From assembly GCF_013373865.1 (NCBI RefSeq), contig NC_050468.1, positions 14,095,496-14,159,495 on the forward strand: DNA of 64,000 nucleotides, read 5' to 3'. The stretch is from Monomorium pharaonis. Its lineage: Eukaryota; Arthropoda; Insecta; Hymenoptera; Formicidae. Shown piece after piece: positions 39,160 to 51,688 of the stretch. Every line of letters starts with the position of its first letter. The stretch's first letter is position 1. The translations under genes and the position numbers were made by a program. The notes below the pieces were generated by a model. That model was not told the origin of the DNA. It ran no database searches and was given only the letters and a program-made list of their open reading frames with translations.

Positions 39160-39442
39160 CCGGGCGTCCCAGAAATCAGATACAGGAACACTTGACAGAA
39201 CTTAAGCGCGGATTCCCTTTAAATTTTTTAAGTTACCTATACTATGAGCTCGGACAGTGCCAAAGCTCCTTCGCTGAAATAAATTTTATCTTTGTAGATA
39301 TTTTATTTGATTATTGGTTATCGAGATGTCTGAAACTAAAATATTAAAAATTGCGATAATTTTGCTCTGAAATAAATTGAAATTTTTACTTATTTATGCG
39401 CGGAACAAACGAGGGATTTTTAATTATTTTTCGGGACACCCG
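39160..39442. mobile_element. Possible short element bounded by GGGYGTCCC inverted ends
   Basis: The left end CCGGGCGTCCCAGAAA (39160-39175) and the inverted right end TCGGGTGTCCCGAAAA (39427-39442) match at 12 of 16 positions by my count. Ends beginning GGGTGTCCC are common on interspersed repeats in insect genomes. The 283-bp interior has no coding capacity. Confidence 0.4.
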
Positions 39443-41414
39443 ATATGTGCGAGCCTGGGCGTATTCTGCATCGTATTCACAGAAGTACCGCGGTGGGATA
39501 AAATCGTCCGCCTGTATATCACGAAAATTGTGCACGAAAACAACAACGGCGCGATGCTGTGGTGGCATCGTAAAGGGAAAGGAACGGTGGTGTGATTCGA
39601 TTCTTCGTTTTCGTTGCGTAGGAGCAGCAAATGGGATTTAGCGAATGCGATTCCGTCGTGTTGCGCTGCTCTTCAAGATGTATTTTATGCAGTAACTTAC
39701 TGCAGCGTGTAACCCTCACGTAAAATGGTGCACGATTTGACGATAAAGTTTCAGCACTGGTTACATATCAAACGTATTCAGACCTCGAGTGTTTCTACAT
39801 CCTATGCTGAATAAATTTCTGCTGATTTTTTTCTAACAGTAATTAATTTTAAGCAACGTTTAAATTTAAACAATGTTCATTCGAGTATCTTTGTTTATTC
39901 AACTTTTTTTTTTAAGAAATGCAATATTTATAATAATATATACGAGATAATTTTAATTGTACTAATTATTTTACTAATTATAAAAATTTTTTATATAATT
40001 ATTCTTTTTTATAAAAATTATGTGGTTATTACTAAACGATGGAAGATTAAAATAAAAAAAATTTGTATAAAAAATTAGTCTGATATTGCGACATTTTAAA
40101 ATTAAAAAATATAAATTGTGCTTGAACGGATGAGCAATTATATTAATACAATTTATAATTTCTAATATTTTATTTAAAAAAAAAAAGAGAAAATTGTGAA
40201 TTGTAGAGATTTATGATGTTTATTTGTTTTTAATTAAAAGCGTCTTATTTAATTCACTTCAATTTATTCTTGATAATATGATTTAAAGTTGAAATGTGAT
40301 ATAAAATATCAAATTAAAAGTTCCACTGTGGTTTTTGCTACATTGTACGAAGTATTCTCATCTTTCTTTTTTCTTTCAAGCAGCAAGAAATAATGTTTAA
40401 ACGACTGTTCTTGTCTCTCTCGTAAGTGTGGAAGCTGAGTGCGATCTTGCTATTCTGTGAACGATCAGAATTGAATGGAGGATCGTGGAAAAGCAAGGGC
40501 GGTCGGATAACTTGAGGCGGTGAGCGGGAAATAAATTTTCCGCTGGTAAAAGTCCGCCGGCTAGAAAACCGACATGTTCACAAGTTGTGGGAACATTTTT
40601 ACACTTGCTTTTAGACACTTTCCGATTGTTGAGCTTTGTAAAGTTTCAAGCGAAAGACGCAAAGAAGATCTGCCATTCAATAAATTATTTGTCATTTTCA
40701 ATATCATGATATGTAAGGATGGATTTACATCAGTTAAAATATGACAATAAATTCATATACTTACTTCGATAATCTGTACTTTATTCCTATGAATAATCTG
40801 ATAAATATCAAATAAGGTTCTCGTATTTGCAAAGAGAAAAGCAAAATTTATGAGGGAATTTACATTGAATTAAATTTCAATATATACTACAAAAATTTTA
40901 CGATGATATTATACATCATGAAAAAAGAAGTAATACAATTTACAAATTTTGTGAGTTGCAATTTACACGATAATTGACTCAAATATTTATCTAAATTTTG
41001 CAATTCTTTATATACCTTGCAGAAAGTCAATAAAAATTGTTTAGGCTTGTCGAAGAAAGTACAACATTAGGAACAGTTAAAAGATTTCTTTGTAAATAAT
41101 TACCCAATATTTTTATTTAAGACATAAATTTTAATCTACGTTTGAGAAATATATACTTCTGACTTCTAAACGATATGTTTCAAGGCCAAAATGCAATTAT
41201 TAAATATGTATAATGATGCGTATCTGTGTCGATTTCATATTAACATATGAAGCTCGCAAACGGCTGCGGAGTTTCTACCAAAGCGTTGTAAAATTTGACC
41301 TCGCGAACCCTGAAGAAAATCACGCCTGCTTACCACGTATCTATTCGTTTGTGTTTCTCTCGTGAGCATGCACACGAAGCATGAGCGCGTGCAAAAGAGA
41401 GGGTGTGAGAGGTA

Positions 41415-41437
41415 AAGAGAGAGAGAGAGAGAGAGAG
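41415..41437. repeat. (GA)n tract
   Basis: About 11 GA units, followed by GAGCGAGAGCGAG. Confidence 0.93.
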
Positions 41438-41654
41438 CGAGAGCGAGAAAAGACTCACTGAGTTAGCGGAACACGAAGACAGAAAGAGAGATGCTTGTGC
41501 GAAGGATGATAGCAGCAGCGTGCGAGGGGGTTTGCAAGGTGAAACCGCTCGACAAGGACATGCACGGGGGTGTGTAGTACAAGGTACATGTGAGTTGACG
41601 AAGAGGGAAGAAGACGGAACGTTGTGAAAGGGAGAGAAGAGGGAGGCAGGGACG

Positions 41655-41658
<4 letters not shown>

Positions 41659-41717
<59 letters not shown>
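41659..41717. repeat. Long (AG)n tract followed by a G-run
   Basis: About 29 uninterrupted AG units, then AA GGGGGGGGG starting near 41718. It is part of a purine-rich block (about 41640-42000) with many G-runs. The serine/leucine-rich frames on the minus strand through it are simple-sequence artefacts. Confidence 0.97.
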
Positions 41718-41720
<3 letters not shown>

Positions 41721-44030
41721 GGGGGGAGAGAGAGAAGCGGTAGTTGTGTGTCGAGGGCTTGCTATATCCCCCTTTCGACCTCTCTCCTCCCTCGAGGAAG
41801 GGGGTCGGCGAGGGGACGGGGGTGGCGAAACTATGCGAAGAATGTGCAATTAGTGAACAGAGCATGAGATGGAGTCGGGGGTGAGGGTCGGCGCGGGGAA
41901 CTGGGGGATGGTACAGGTCCCGGAAAGGGAGCGAGTATACGGGTCGCGGGGGAGGGAGGCGGGTTGCCGACGGATCCTGGTATGGTGGTGCCATGCCGGC
42001 GAATGGTATCTCTCTCACTCTCTCAGTGTGTGTCGGTGGCGATGTTGAGGATGGTAGTGGTGGCTGTAGCGCCGAAGAAAATGGAAAGAAAGGAAGATGG
42101 ATGGAATGGCGCCTAGGGATGATAAGAAGAAGAACGGACTGGGTTGCGGGGTTTGCCCGGTAGTTGTAGTAGTGGCAGAGGGGTTTGTCGAGGTCGTCAG
42201 GGTGGGGGTCACCGTGTCAAGATGCGAGAGAATCCTCCTTCTGGCGCAAGGACACTTATCGACTTCCCGACCTCTCCCTCCTTCCCGCGTCCTTGCTTCG
42301 AAAGTATACACGCCCATATAGCTTTTTGGGGTGCCTTTTGAGGCCACGCGGGAGTATCTCGGCTTTCTCGTTTCTCTCGCGATCAGATACTTGACGACTT
42401 TCTTCACTGCTTTTACGAATGTTACGAGAAACTTCATCGTTTTTCCCGGAAGAAAAAAAGGATCTCAAAACCAAACTGAGATTGTAATTTTTTAAAATAT
42501 TGAGCAGAAGAGACGTGTGCAACAAATCATGTATGTTTAGTTACATACGCTATATTATTCAAGTTCCTCCAGAGAAGCTCTAGACTTTCTTTTCTCTATA
42601 ATTTTTCTTTCTACATTGGTAAAAAATTACCTCTTTACAGCATGTAATGGAGTAAGAACTGATTTTTTTTCTATTATTATTTTACTTGTATCGTTATTTT
42701 GCTTGTGATAATTTATATTTCTCACAAATTTTTTCAAAACACATACAACCAAGTTTATTTCGACTTTAAGATTTTTTTAACTACCTTAAGATACAATCTT
42801 ACTTGATAGAATATATTTTTATTCGTGGAAGGATCGACGTTATCATTCTCTGTCTCGAAAGAATTAGAAAGAATTTAAATAAAAAATACAGGATCTTATC
42901 GAAAATATGTTTGATGATTGAGCCGGCGGCGTGAACGGAATTTAAGGAGCCCTTTTCGTGTGCTGACTCCTAAAGGTCGACCGCGGTGTATTCAGCAATC
43001 GCTAATTGACCAAACGAGCTTAAACGCACTTCGCCGACTGAAGGACCGGCACGAGGCGTACTGTTTGTGAACCATCGATTAGCGACGGTGCTTCGTGGTA
43101 AAGTCCAGGATACCCCGAGGACCACTGGTGAGCCTCTCGGGCCCTCGACATGTCAAAAGCGATCCCTCTCGACGACGTCAACCGAGCACCAAGGTCGTTC
43201 GAGCGAGTACCCTCCGTTATTGCAGCTCGTAGCTGCACAATTTGCGACTCTACTCCATAACCTAGGGATCATTGAAATGAACTGGTTGAGACGATGATGG
43301 GTCTTAGAAAAAACGCTTGAGGAAATACGATAGTCTCTCTCATCAAATTAGCAAACAATTATGTTAATAGAAAAAACTTAATTGAGACAGCCCGGTGATA
43401 AGAAAGGTGATAGATTAAGAAAAAGTGCTAATAGGGAGTCATCTCGACTGAATTATATCTACTTAGGCCAATTAATATAAGCGATATTATTAACCAATTA
43501 TATATTATTGATAACCTAACGGTACTTGAATAGAAGTTCATCAGGAGACCGATCAGAAGATGTAATTACTTGATAGTGGAAAATTTATATGAGATTGTAA
43601 TACTTACAAATCGAAACTTAATTACCTTTCGGTAATTTAACGGTTTCTACAAATATGAAGTAAATAATATTAATAAGTGAGATAACGAGAATTTTATCAA
43701 AAGTTCCTGGTGTTAGTGGTTTTCTTGGGATATAATTGCAGTACATGCTCTTTTCCGCCTATACATACATATATACATAACTTCATAAAAGGATCCGACG
43801 CGTGACTATACGTTTCTCCGTTACGTAATAACTCAACAGATACGAATCTAACTGGCTGGAGATTCATATCGAACTATGACATTTAACGATGATCACTAAA
43901 TAATATAGTTAATGAATGCTAGACGCACACTGATATTCATAACCACGTCATTTTCGAAACGATATATTTTTGAGATATATTACAGTTCGAGAAATTGTTT
44001 CCTTAGTTATCCTATAAAAAAATTCTACAG

Positions 44031-44200
44031 GGTGTCCCAAAACATTTGGGTCAACGCTCGTAAAAAGGTAGAAAGGATCGAGATGAACATAAAAGTCCAA
44101 TATTGTCTTAAGTTAGGTCTTAGGTTAGATCCATCGAAGTATTAATTTTTCAAATTATGTGAATGAGAGCGCGCCGAGGGAAGAGCTCGATCCGCTCGAG
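44031..44200. mobile_element. Truncated interspersed-repeat remnant beginning ACAGGGTGTCCCAAAA
   Basis: Starts with ACAGGGTGTCCCAAAACAT and continues GGGTCAACGCTCGTAAA, AGGATCGAGATGAACAT and AAAAGTCC, then later GAGAGCGCGCCGAG. I recognise this word order as that of a repeat family common in ant and other hymenopteran genomes, from general familiarity and not from a search. No opposite end was found, so the copy appears truncated. Confidence 0.5.
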
Positions 44201-44845
44201 CCATAACAGAAGAAAAAATCTATCGTGAATGTATGATAAGCTTTCATTAATTTACTGTTCATATTACAATAGAAATTAATTAGATTATTTTTTTCATATG
44301 TTTTTGTATAATTACATTCTGTATAATTTATCCAGTAACAACAAGTATAAATTAGTATGTACAATGATTAATCAGCGATCTTGACTAATAAATACATAAT
44401 TAATATTTAATATTTCAAACTCACTGTTTAATACGCTGACAATTTTAGAAAGAACAAACCTGTGTATAAGTAAATAATTTGTACAATTACTATGTCAAAG
44501 AACCGAGTACAAAGCTCATAGCGCGATTATTCATGAGCCACTTAGTACGATTTATAGGATATCGTTTAAAATTTTATATAGTGTAAACAGATATTTTACT
44601 GAGAGAGCGGAACACTGTGTCGCTGAATCCTCCTTCCGACGGGAACCCGCGTCGTTGCTTTGCGCTTCGCTAACGAGCTTGTAATGGGACATATTTCTTC
44701 CGTGTAAGCTTCCTCGCTGTCATTTCCAATCAGCCGGTAATAACGCCTGAGGGCCTCTTAAAATAGCGTTACGCGTGTGCAACAAACTGTATCTTCTTAC
44801 TCGGGATCGTAGATAGTTCACACACTTCGCTATAAATAAACGAAC

Positions 44846-44869
44846 GAGAGAGAGAGAGAGAGAGAGAGA
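44846..44869. repeat. (GA)n tract
   Basis: Twelve GA units in a CpG-rich island. A pyrimidine (CT)n tract follows about 120 bp downstream. Confidence 0.95.
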
Positions 44870-44992
44870 TCTCCCCGCTCTCGTGCTCGTTACTTCGAGT
44901 TCGCGATCATAATGGCTCTTCTTGTTAAATTGAGCATCAGCCAAGTGATTTACGTTGATTGCTCGTCGCGCATCCAACAGTCTCTTTTCTTT

Positions 44993-45015
44993 TCTCTCTC
45001 TCTCTCTCTCTCTCT
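44993..45015. repeat. (CT)n tract
   Basis: About 11 TC units within a longer pyrimidine-rich stretch ending near 45065. Opposite in orientation to the (GA)n at 44846, so the two could pair in RNA. Confidence 0.93.
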
Positions 45016-48000
45016 GTTTTTCTTTTTCTCTCTTTCTCTTTCACCTTTTCTTTCTTTCCCCTTCTTGACTATTATCCTACTCACCTTGTACATCCGATGT
45101 CGATCGCTGATCTCGATCTCATCTACATGCTCGGGCAATGATCGATCTTCGCTTCGGTTTGAAGTAGAGAAGTGCCTCGGGCACGGCTCTTACGTGTTCC
45201 CCTTTTCTACCCTCGTCATCCGACGCTCTTTGTGAAAAAAGGGCCTTACCTTCTTCGATAATAAATTGCTTCTGAGCTTGCACAGGCAGATACTGGAAAA
45301 GACATTGTACCTGCTAATAGAAAACAATTAAGAATTAAAACAATTGCTGATATTAGGTTGACACCGTTGAAATCGTGTTACGTGTGAAAATATCGAGTTA
45401 AAACTCAATTAATCAGTAAAAATTAGTAAAAATTAGTAATTTTTTTTTTAGCTTAATACAATAAAATTTTATCAATTTATTTTATTTAATTTATCAATCT
45501 GTCTCGCAAATCTGTGCAAATAAAAACTTCAGATTTGTTAAAGAATATATTTCTATATACACTGTTTTTGCACTGTCGAATTGAACATAATTTGAAATAT
45601 TAAAAAATCGTCCTTACTCGTTATTATTGCTCCTATTTAACATATCATTAATTTAACTAAAACTAAAGTTAAACAATTTTTTTACTTTGAAAATAAATAT
45701 ACAACACACAAGTGATAAAACCGAGTTGATTAGATGTAATTGGTTTTTTAAGCAATTTGTGTTAAAATAATTTACTTTGACACATACAGAAGTTATAAAA
45801 ATATTATTAAACTCAAGAAATTTATTCAATTTGATTCTTTACATTACTTTACAGTATAATCTTGTAATGCGATATGCTGAACAGTGTGCTCTGTGTCTTT
45901 AATATTCAATTACCTAATATTCAGTATCTTAGATCAATGGTCGTTCTATAATATTTACGCATTGCCGAGAAAATGGAGGAAATCAACTAGATTGGAGTAA
46001 AATACTTGAAAGCGCCGGGCACAAAAGGTCGAAAGGGTAAAATTAACATTGGCGACATTGACACAATGATTCTGTCGACCGACCTGAAGATCTGGCACGA
46101 GATAGAGGAAAAGTCAAATAAACCGAGTCTCTTCTTTGTACTCGGTCGCGTACTATGGAGATGCCTAAGCCGGCATAATCGACCCCCTACGAAGAATGTT
46201 CGGCCTTCAAAAACAGAGAAGGAACGCGGCCGGCGGTGGCGCATGGTTCATAGCGGGCCATTTAACGGTCTTTGCGAAATTGAGTCATCACGCGGTTCCC
46301 CTGGAATCTCGAATATTTTCCTCCCGATGCTTCAGCTTCTCCGTACCACCTCTCCCCTTTGCCACCCCCTCCCCTCCTCTCGTACCGCCCCGTCTCGTAA
46401 CCCTCCCCTCCCCCCCCCGCTATCCCGTAGACTCTCTTGCACATCTCCTCCCTCTTACGTTACCATCCGACGAAGGCAGCGCGCACCTTCATGGATCCCC
46501 GCGTCGTCACAAACCTCCACCGCCGGGATCTCGCAACTTCCTGGCGGAACATTCGCAGCGCGGATGCGAGAGGATTTCCGAATTTCCGTGGCCGAGAGAG
46601 CACAAATTTGGACTCTCGCGCGCGCAAGACGTTGCCGGAATTCTTTCGTCCACGTACCATATATTCCTCACATAACTTCAGTAGCGGATGCGAGAAAAAG
46701 GACGGCAATACGAGGCATCCATTACTATACGTGCTTCTGATACTGATAAAGTTATATCAGGTCTATTAAATTAAAATACCTTTGTGTACTTAGATTGTTA
46801 CTTATACCTTACAAAAGAGACTTGTCGTTTTCTCTTTTAATTTATAATTCTTTACGAAATCTCAAATTCCATCACCCAACGGTCGCAATGAAGTTGGGTG
46901 ATTAGTAATTCGAACGATATTTTCTGATGTTTCCCCAATACGCTGGCTTATTTGTCGCAAAGTATAGAGGACAGGAGAATATGTTTCATCGCGGTCCGTA
47001 TTCTATATTTTTAGCTTCCCGGGAATCAGTACGATCACGATCCGTCGCCGTCAGCGACGTAAAAGGACATTGATTGCGCATTTATATTACAAACAACATC
47101 TGCATCCTCGGAGCGTTCGAATATCTTCGGGGAACAATATTCGTCGCAATTTGTAGGGTCCGCGCGGGACGAAGACGAATGCCCCCGTAATTTACGATCT
47201 GCGATTTGCAATGCAAAAAAGAGTGGCGGACCGGAGATTCGGTGGCGTTGTCGTTTCCATTTTGTCTCCTCCTCCTCCGTTTGTGTTTGTCCACGACATA
47301 TTGCGCGTCGTTAGGTTCGCCCCGCTCGCTCGGGTAACGATGAATCATTTAGCGAACCGTGTTCGCCACCGACTCTTAATCGAGTCTTTCCGTAGGAAGC
47401 AAGACGGTAATCTCTTCCCCGAAACTTTCCGCGAAACTTGGAGATTTATCGGAGAAATAATTTATTTGCCCTACGGCAGGAACGGCGGCGGCGGCGGCGG
47501 TTGTGTCGTGCCGGGACGTCGCGATTTTCATCCCTCTCTGCTCCTCGCCAAAGTGCTTTGATAGTCAATATGAATCTGCAATTAATCCGGCGATGTTAGC
47601 GGCGCGCGCGTTCCTTTAAAAGAGAAACATTTGATGTAACATTCTCACGTAATTCCTGAAATGATGCAAATATTTGTTCTCCTCGCATTACCCTGCATTG
47701 ATTAAAAAAAAAAAACCTGGACAAACTTGTGAGATATATATTTAGTAATGATATTGAAATATTTGAAATGCGCTGTTTGAAAGACTTTGGTGAAATAATT
47801 TCAACTAAACGTAAGGTAATTACAACGAGATGGTTGTAATTATTATCAAACTTCTGCTACTATTATCATATTTGTTTATAGCAATCAAATATTTCAACAA
47901 TACTAAATACATCTCTCGCAAGCTTACCCGGGATATTTTAATCAGAATGTTATAATTAATTATAATTAATGCGCGATTTCACATTTACGATGCAATAACT

Positions 48001-48141
48001 TGACATTTGGAAATAATGGATTGATAAAATCGGACGAGTGTCCGTTTGTAGGAAAACAGAAGTCGACGAGCCACTGCGCGATATCGAAGTTAGAAACTTC
48101 CCACGCCAGTCGTTAGAATTCTAGACGTTCGGCGTCGTTCG

Positions 48142-48160
48142 TCGCGCGCGCGCGCGCGCG
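48142..48160. repeat. (CG)n tract
   Basis: About nine CG units in a CpG-rich island; self-complementary alternating sequence. Confidence 0.93.
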
Positions 48161-48259
48161 TTTATCCGTCGGTGGTTCACCGTACCCCGGGCGTGATTCT
48201 GCTTACCGTACGGTTAAACGTTATTTCAATTACGACACGTTTGATGTCGTCTGGCGCCG

Positions 48260-48289
48260 GGTTTTACGGTCACCGGCGACCGTAAAACC
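48260..48289. other. Perfect 12-bp hairpin with a 6-base loop
   Basis: GGTTTTACGGTC, loop ACCGGC, GACCGTAAAACC: 12 of 12 pairs. It sits in a CpG-rich island (about 48050-48560) of the 27 kb intron. It is too short for a microRNA precursor. It could be a palindromic binding site or a structured intronic RNA element. Confidence 0.8.
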
Positions 48290-48769
48290 TTAACGGCTGT
48301 GAAATCTAAGCGGCGATAAGGTGGCGCGTAGAAATGTCGTTTACACGGTCCAATCGGCCGGAAATCAATTCATCGAACAACTCCCCCGCGCCCGACCACA
48401 ACCGGCAACTCCTTTGTTTCGTCGAACGGTTACGTTGCATTTGTCATCGTATATTGACCATTCAGTGTAGTGCGCGTATCGCGGTGGCGGTTAACATAAT
48501 GGCGCGCGGCTGAGCTCCGCTCGTAGAGAAGAATCACTCGGAGGAAGATCTTCCGGCTTTTGTTTGCCGGAGAGGATTCTGTTTTAAAACGTTGCATTTT
48601 GTGAGAATGGACGATTAAATCATTTCTGTAATCTAATATTTGTAATTTTATCACGCGGAGAATGCACGACGGGAAGATGCAAAACGAAATGCAAGGGATC
48701 ATAAATTTATAGGGAATAGTAAATTGATTGTACGAAAGAATCTATTGGTATTGACTTTTGTAAAAAGTA

Positions 48770-49015
48770 CAAATAGTGGAAATTAAAATCAGCTCTCTAA
48801 ATTACAATCAGTGAAAATATACTGACTTGCAGTGATACATTAAACTTATATAATAATTCATTGATTAATCAATCAATGAAATAAATACACTGGTCTTTCA
48901 GTGATAATACACTAATTCAGAAGTGCAAATTACTGAAAGACAACGAATATTCATTGATTATCGCAGTTAAAAGTATGCCACTGTAAATTAGTGAATATCC
49001 ACTGATTGCGATTTA
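48770..49015. repeat. AT-rich block of recurring CAGTGA/TCACTG palindromes
   Basis: Contains TTCATTGATT-AATC-AATCAATGAA (48857-48880, perfect 10-bp arms) and GTCTTTCAGTGAT with ATTACTGAAAGAC (48893-48905 and 48929-48941). ATTCATTGATTA and CACTGATT/CAGTGAT words also recur. Probably a decayed short inverted-repeat element. Confidence 0.5.
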
Positions 49016-51688
49016 GAAAGAGTATTCGTGGACTGTTTACAGTTTCACTTTCCACGCTCTTTTAATAATTTGAATAAACAATTGAATCAACAATTTTTAT
49101 TAATCCAATCCGATCATCAATGCCTGTCATATGCGATCTACGTTATTGTTTACAACGAATCAGTCATGCGTGCGTTCTTCAATAATTATACGTCAATATC
49201 TTCTAAACCTAACACAGAAGATGATTGTTCAGTTCAAACGTTTGTTACTTAAACTATACTTAGTAAGGTATCTAATTTCTTTATCATTGTAATTAATAAT
49301 CGTACATCTAGCTCGCACAATGGCCTCTTTTATTTATTTGAATTAAAATAAATAGTTTGTCGAATTTAATAATACATTCGAATTTAAATTCGGCATCTTT
49401 TTCTTTCTTCTCATATATATTTTTACGTCATGCTCCGCGCACAATGAGAGCCGCGCATTTGAAAATTATTCCACGCTGATCGCCACAGCTTGATGCTATA
49501 TTTTTCATTGCTCCCGATGCGTGATCCACAGAAAAACAAAACATTCCATTCCCGCCCACCTCTATCTCTCTCTCTCTTTCTCTTTTTCTCCGATTTTACC
49601 TTACGCACGGTACATTGTTGTATAAATAAAAAAAAATAGAATAGAGCGCGCAAATGGAATATTCGTGTTGTTAAATCCGGAGGCCGTTGGATTTTCATCG
49701 TGTACGCGATGAAACCTGAATACGTCCCACCCCCCCCCCTCCCTCCGTGCATTCGAATCGATTCTCGGTTCTTTTCACCGTTTCGAAATCGTCTCTCGTT
49801 ATCGGCAGTTTCGAGCGGTTTATATTCGCGTGTAACTGCGCGAATCGAGTGAAACCATTCGTTCTCTTTCTCGTCTCGTCTCATGGGACGTTTCTCCCAT
49901 CTCTTTCCTCTTTCGCGATCCCCGCCCGCTTCGGCTCATTACGATTTATTATACTCGTTATCGTCCCGAGTCCGCGAGTTACGCGTCCGCGTAATTTCGT
50001 GCGCGGATATCCGCTTCGGATTGAGTCGCCAAACGACGCTTCGTACGGTACGGAACACCGATACCCGTACTCGCCTCCACGTGCGCTTTCCCGCGCTAAT
50101 TAGAATTTATGACGAGCGCACTTTATCACCCGTTAAATTTAGCCGCGAGTTTTGCACGAAAATCGTTTACGCGTGCGCGCGCAACATCGAAACTGCGCTT
50201 TTTCACGCGATTACGGTAAATCGCTCTTGCTGTTTAGCGATATCGGGATAATTTACGTTATCCGCAGTGGCAAATTATGTATAGGTTAATTACTGTTTAA
50301 ATATTCCATACAATTACTCACATTATTCGTAATGATTTTAAAAATGTGATAAAAATCAACGTTTATGTAAACGTTTACACAAACTAGTTTCTGTGTTTTA
50401 AGGTTTTATAAGTTACATAATTTTTTTGTCATAATACATATTTTCTGATGGAAATTTCAAGTACTTTTTGAGCAGTTACTTTTGTTAGTACGTCTAGTAT
50501 ATAAAACTAAAGAATAAAATTATTTAAATCCCTAATTAAGATGTAACGCTTTATTTGTAGCACAAAAGAGGATATTTAGGAAAACTACATATCAAAAATT
50601 TTGTTAAAAAGAGATACATGTAAATATGAATAAAGCTCAAGCAAAATGTTAATATGTGTACATAGATGATTCTGATCACAAAGTAATAATTTGTAATTAA
50701 TATGACAGACATTAATAAAAAAATCGTCAGAATAGGATTAGTTATTTCCTAGTTTTTGGACGCTAAATACGAATCCGATTTCGAAATTGCTTTATCACAG
50801 TTTTTAAAAATTGCAAAAAAGCCATTAAATATCGTTATTATATTTTTAGATATAATAAAAGTGAAGAAAAAAATTAGGATAGGATAAAGAAAAAAATCAC
50901 AGACGTATATCAAGTCCGATAAGATATCGTGTCCTTCAGACTGGTTTAAAATGCAATGCATCGCTTGAATTAAATACGCTGACGGTCGGCTTTATCCTAA
51001 AGCACATTTTATCTGACGCTTCTGCGAGGCAGCTCTCAAAGCCTATTTCGAGCGGTTTGCTCGAGGGTTTGTTTGAATCCGTCCGGTCTGCTTCTCGTCA
51101 ATTCTAGAAGGAATTCTCGTATTCGATGCTCGCGAGAATGCAATCTTCGTCATGGAACTTTCATTTCCCAGGACCGATTCTGACGCTTCTGCGGGTGGAT
51201 CGTGATTGTTTGTTTCTATTCTCGACAAAGAAATCAGAATTTATGTGAAGCGTTCAGATTTTTCATGGCACTACTTGGAAAAATGGAAAATATATAACGA
51301 TTGAAAAACAAGCTTAAAAAAAGAAGCCCGAAAAGGTCAGATTGCGTTCTGCGAAGACTTACTCGGCTCCATAAGTTCAATCGATTATCATTAATTATAG
51401 GATTTAGTTTTATTAAATACCTCGAATCGTTTATTTCAACCTTTAAAGAAAAATATAAAAAGCTAAAGAAATATATAAATATAAATATAATTATGTTTAT
51501 CTTTAACTAATATTACATTTGGCGAATTATGATTAAATTATTAATAGGATGAATATCAATTGACTTAAATCCGTCTGTGATTGCGCATCTGGTTATGTGA
51601 TTTGTTTGATTAACGACAATTATTGCGGTCTGTTGATAAAGAACACCGATGAAACACACCTCTTTACACGTAATTTATCATATTGCAG

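Larger units (their letters stand above)
24723..51688 (+). other. scalloped intron B-C (26,966 bp) splitting the TEA domain
   Basis: Phase 1 intron running from GTGAGT at 24723 to GCAG at 51688. It splits the codon for Gly in KMYG. CpG-rich islands (for example 25440-25960, 26330-26870, 27340-27990, 29480-30530, 34620-35180, 35480-36180, 41260-42440, 45960-46760, 46900-47600, 48050-48560, 49430-50260) alternate with AT-rich DNA. Open frames inside it, including one of about 244 codons at 46006-46740, show no family similarity and no intact mobile-element gene. Long introns in developmental regulators often hold enhancers; whether this one does is inference. Confidence 0.92.

Noticed and set aside
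41455..42018. 187-codon minus-strand frame rich in Ser-Leu repeats
   Set aside because: The repeats are the direct translation of the (AG)n tract; the flanks are low-complexity and unmatched.
44097..44135. TTAGG-like words resembling the insect telomere repeat
   Set aside because: Only two or three scattered copies, not a tandem array; part of the interspersed repeat remnant.
46006..46740. Longest open frame in the window (about 244 codons, + strand), in a CpG-rich island
   Set aside because: It starts at TTG, is proline/serine/arginine-rich in its middle because of C-runs, overlaps other open frames on both strands, and resembles no family I know. A GC-rich island low in stop codons explains it. 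Transcript evidence would be needed to reconsider.
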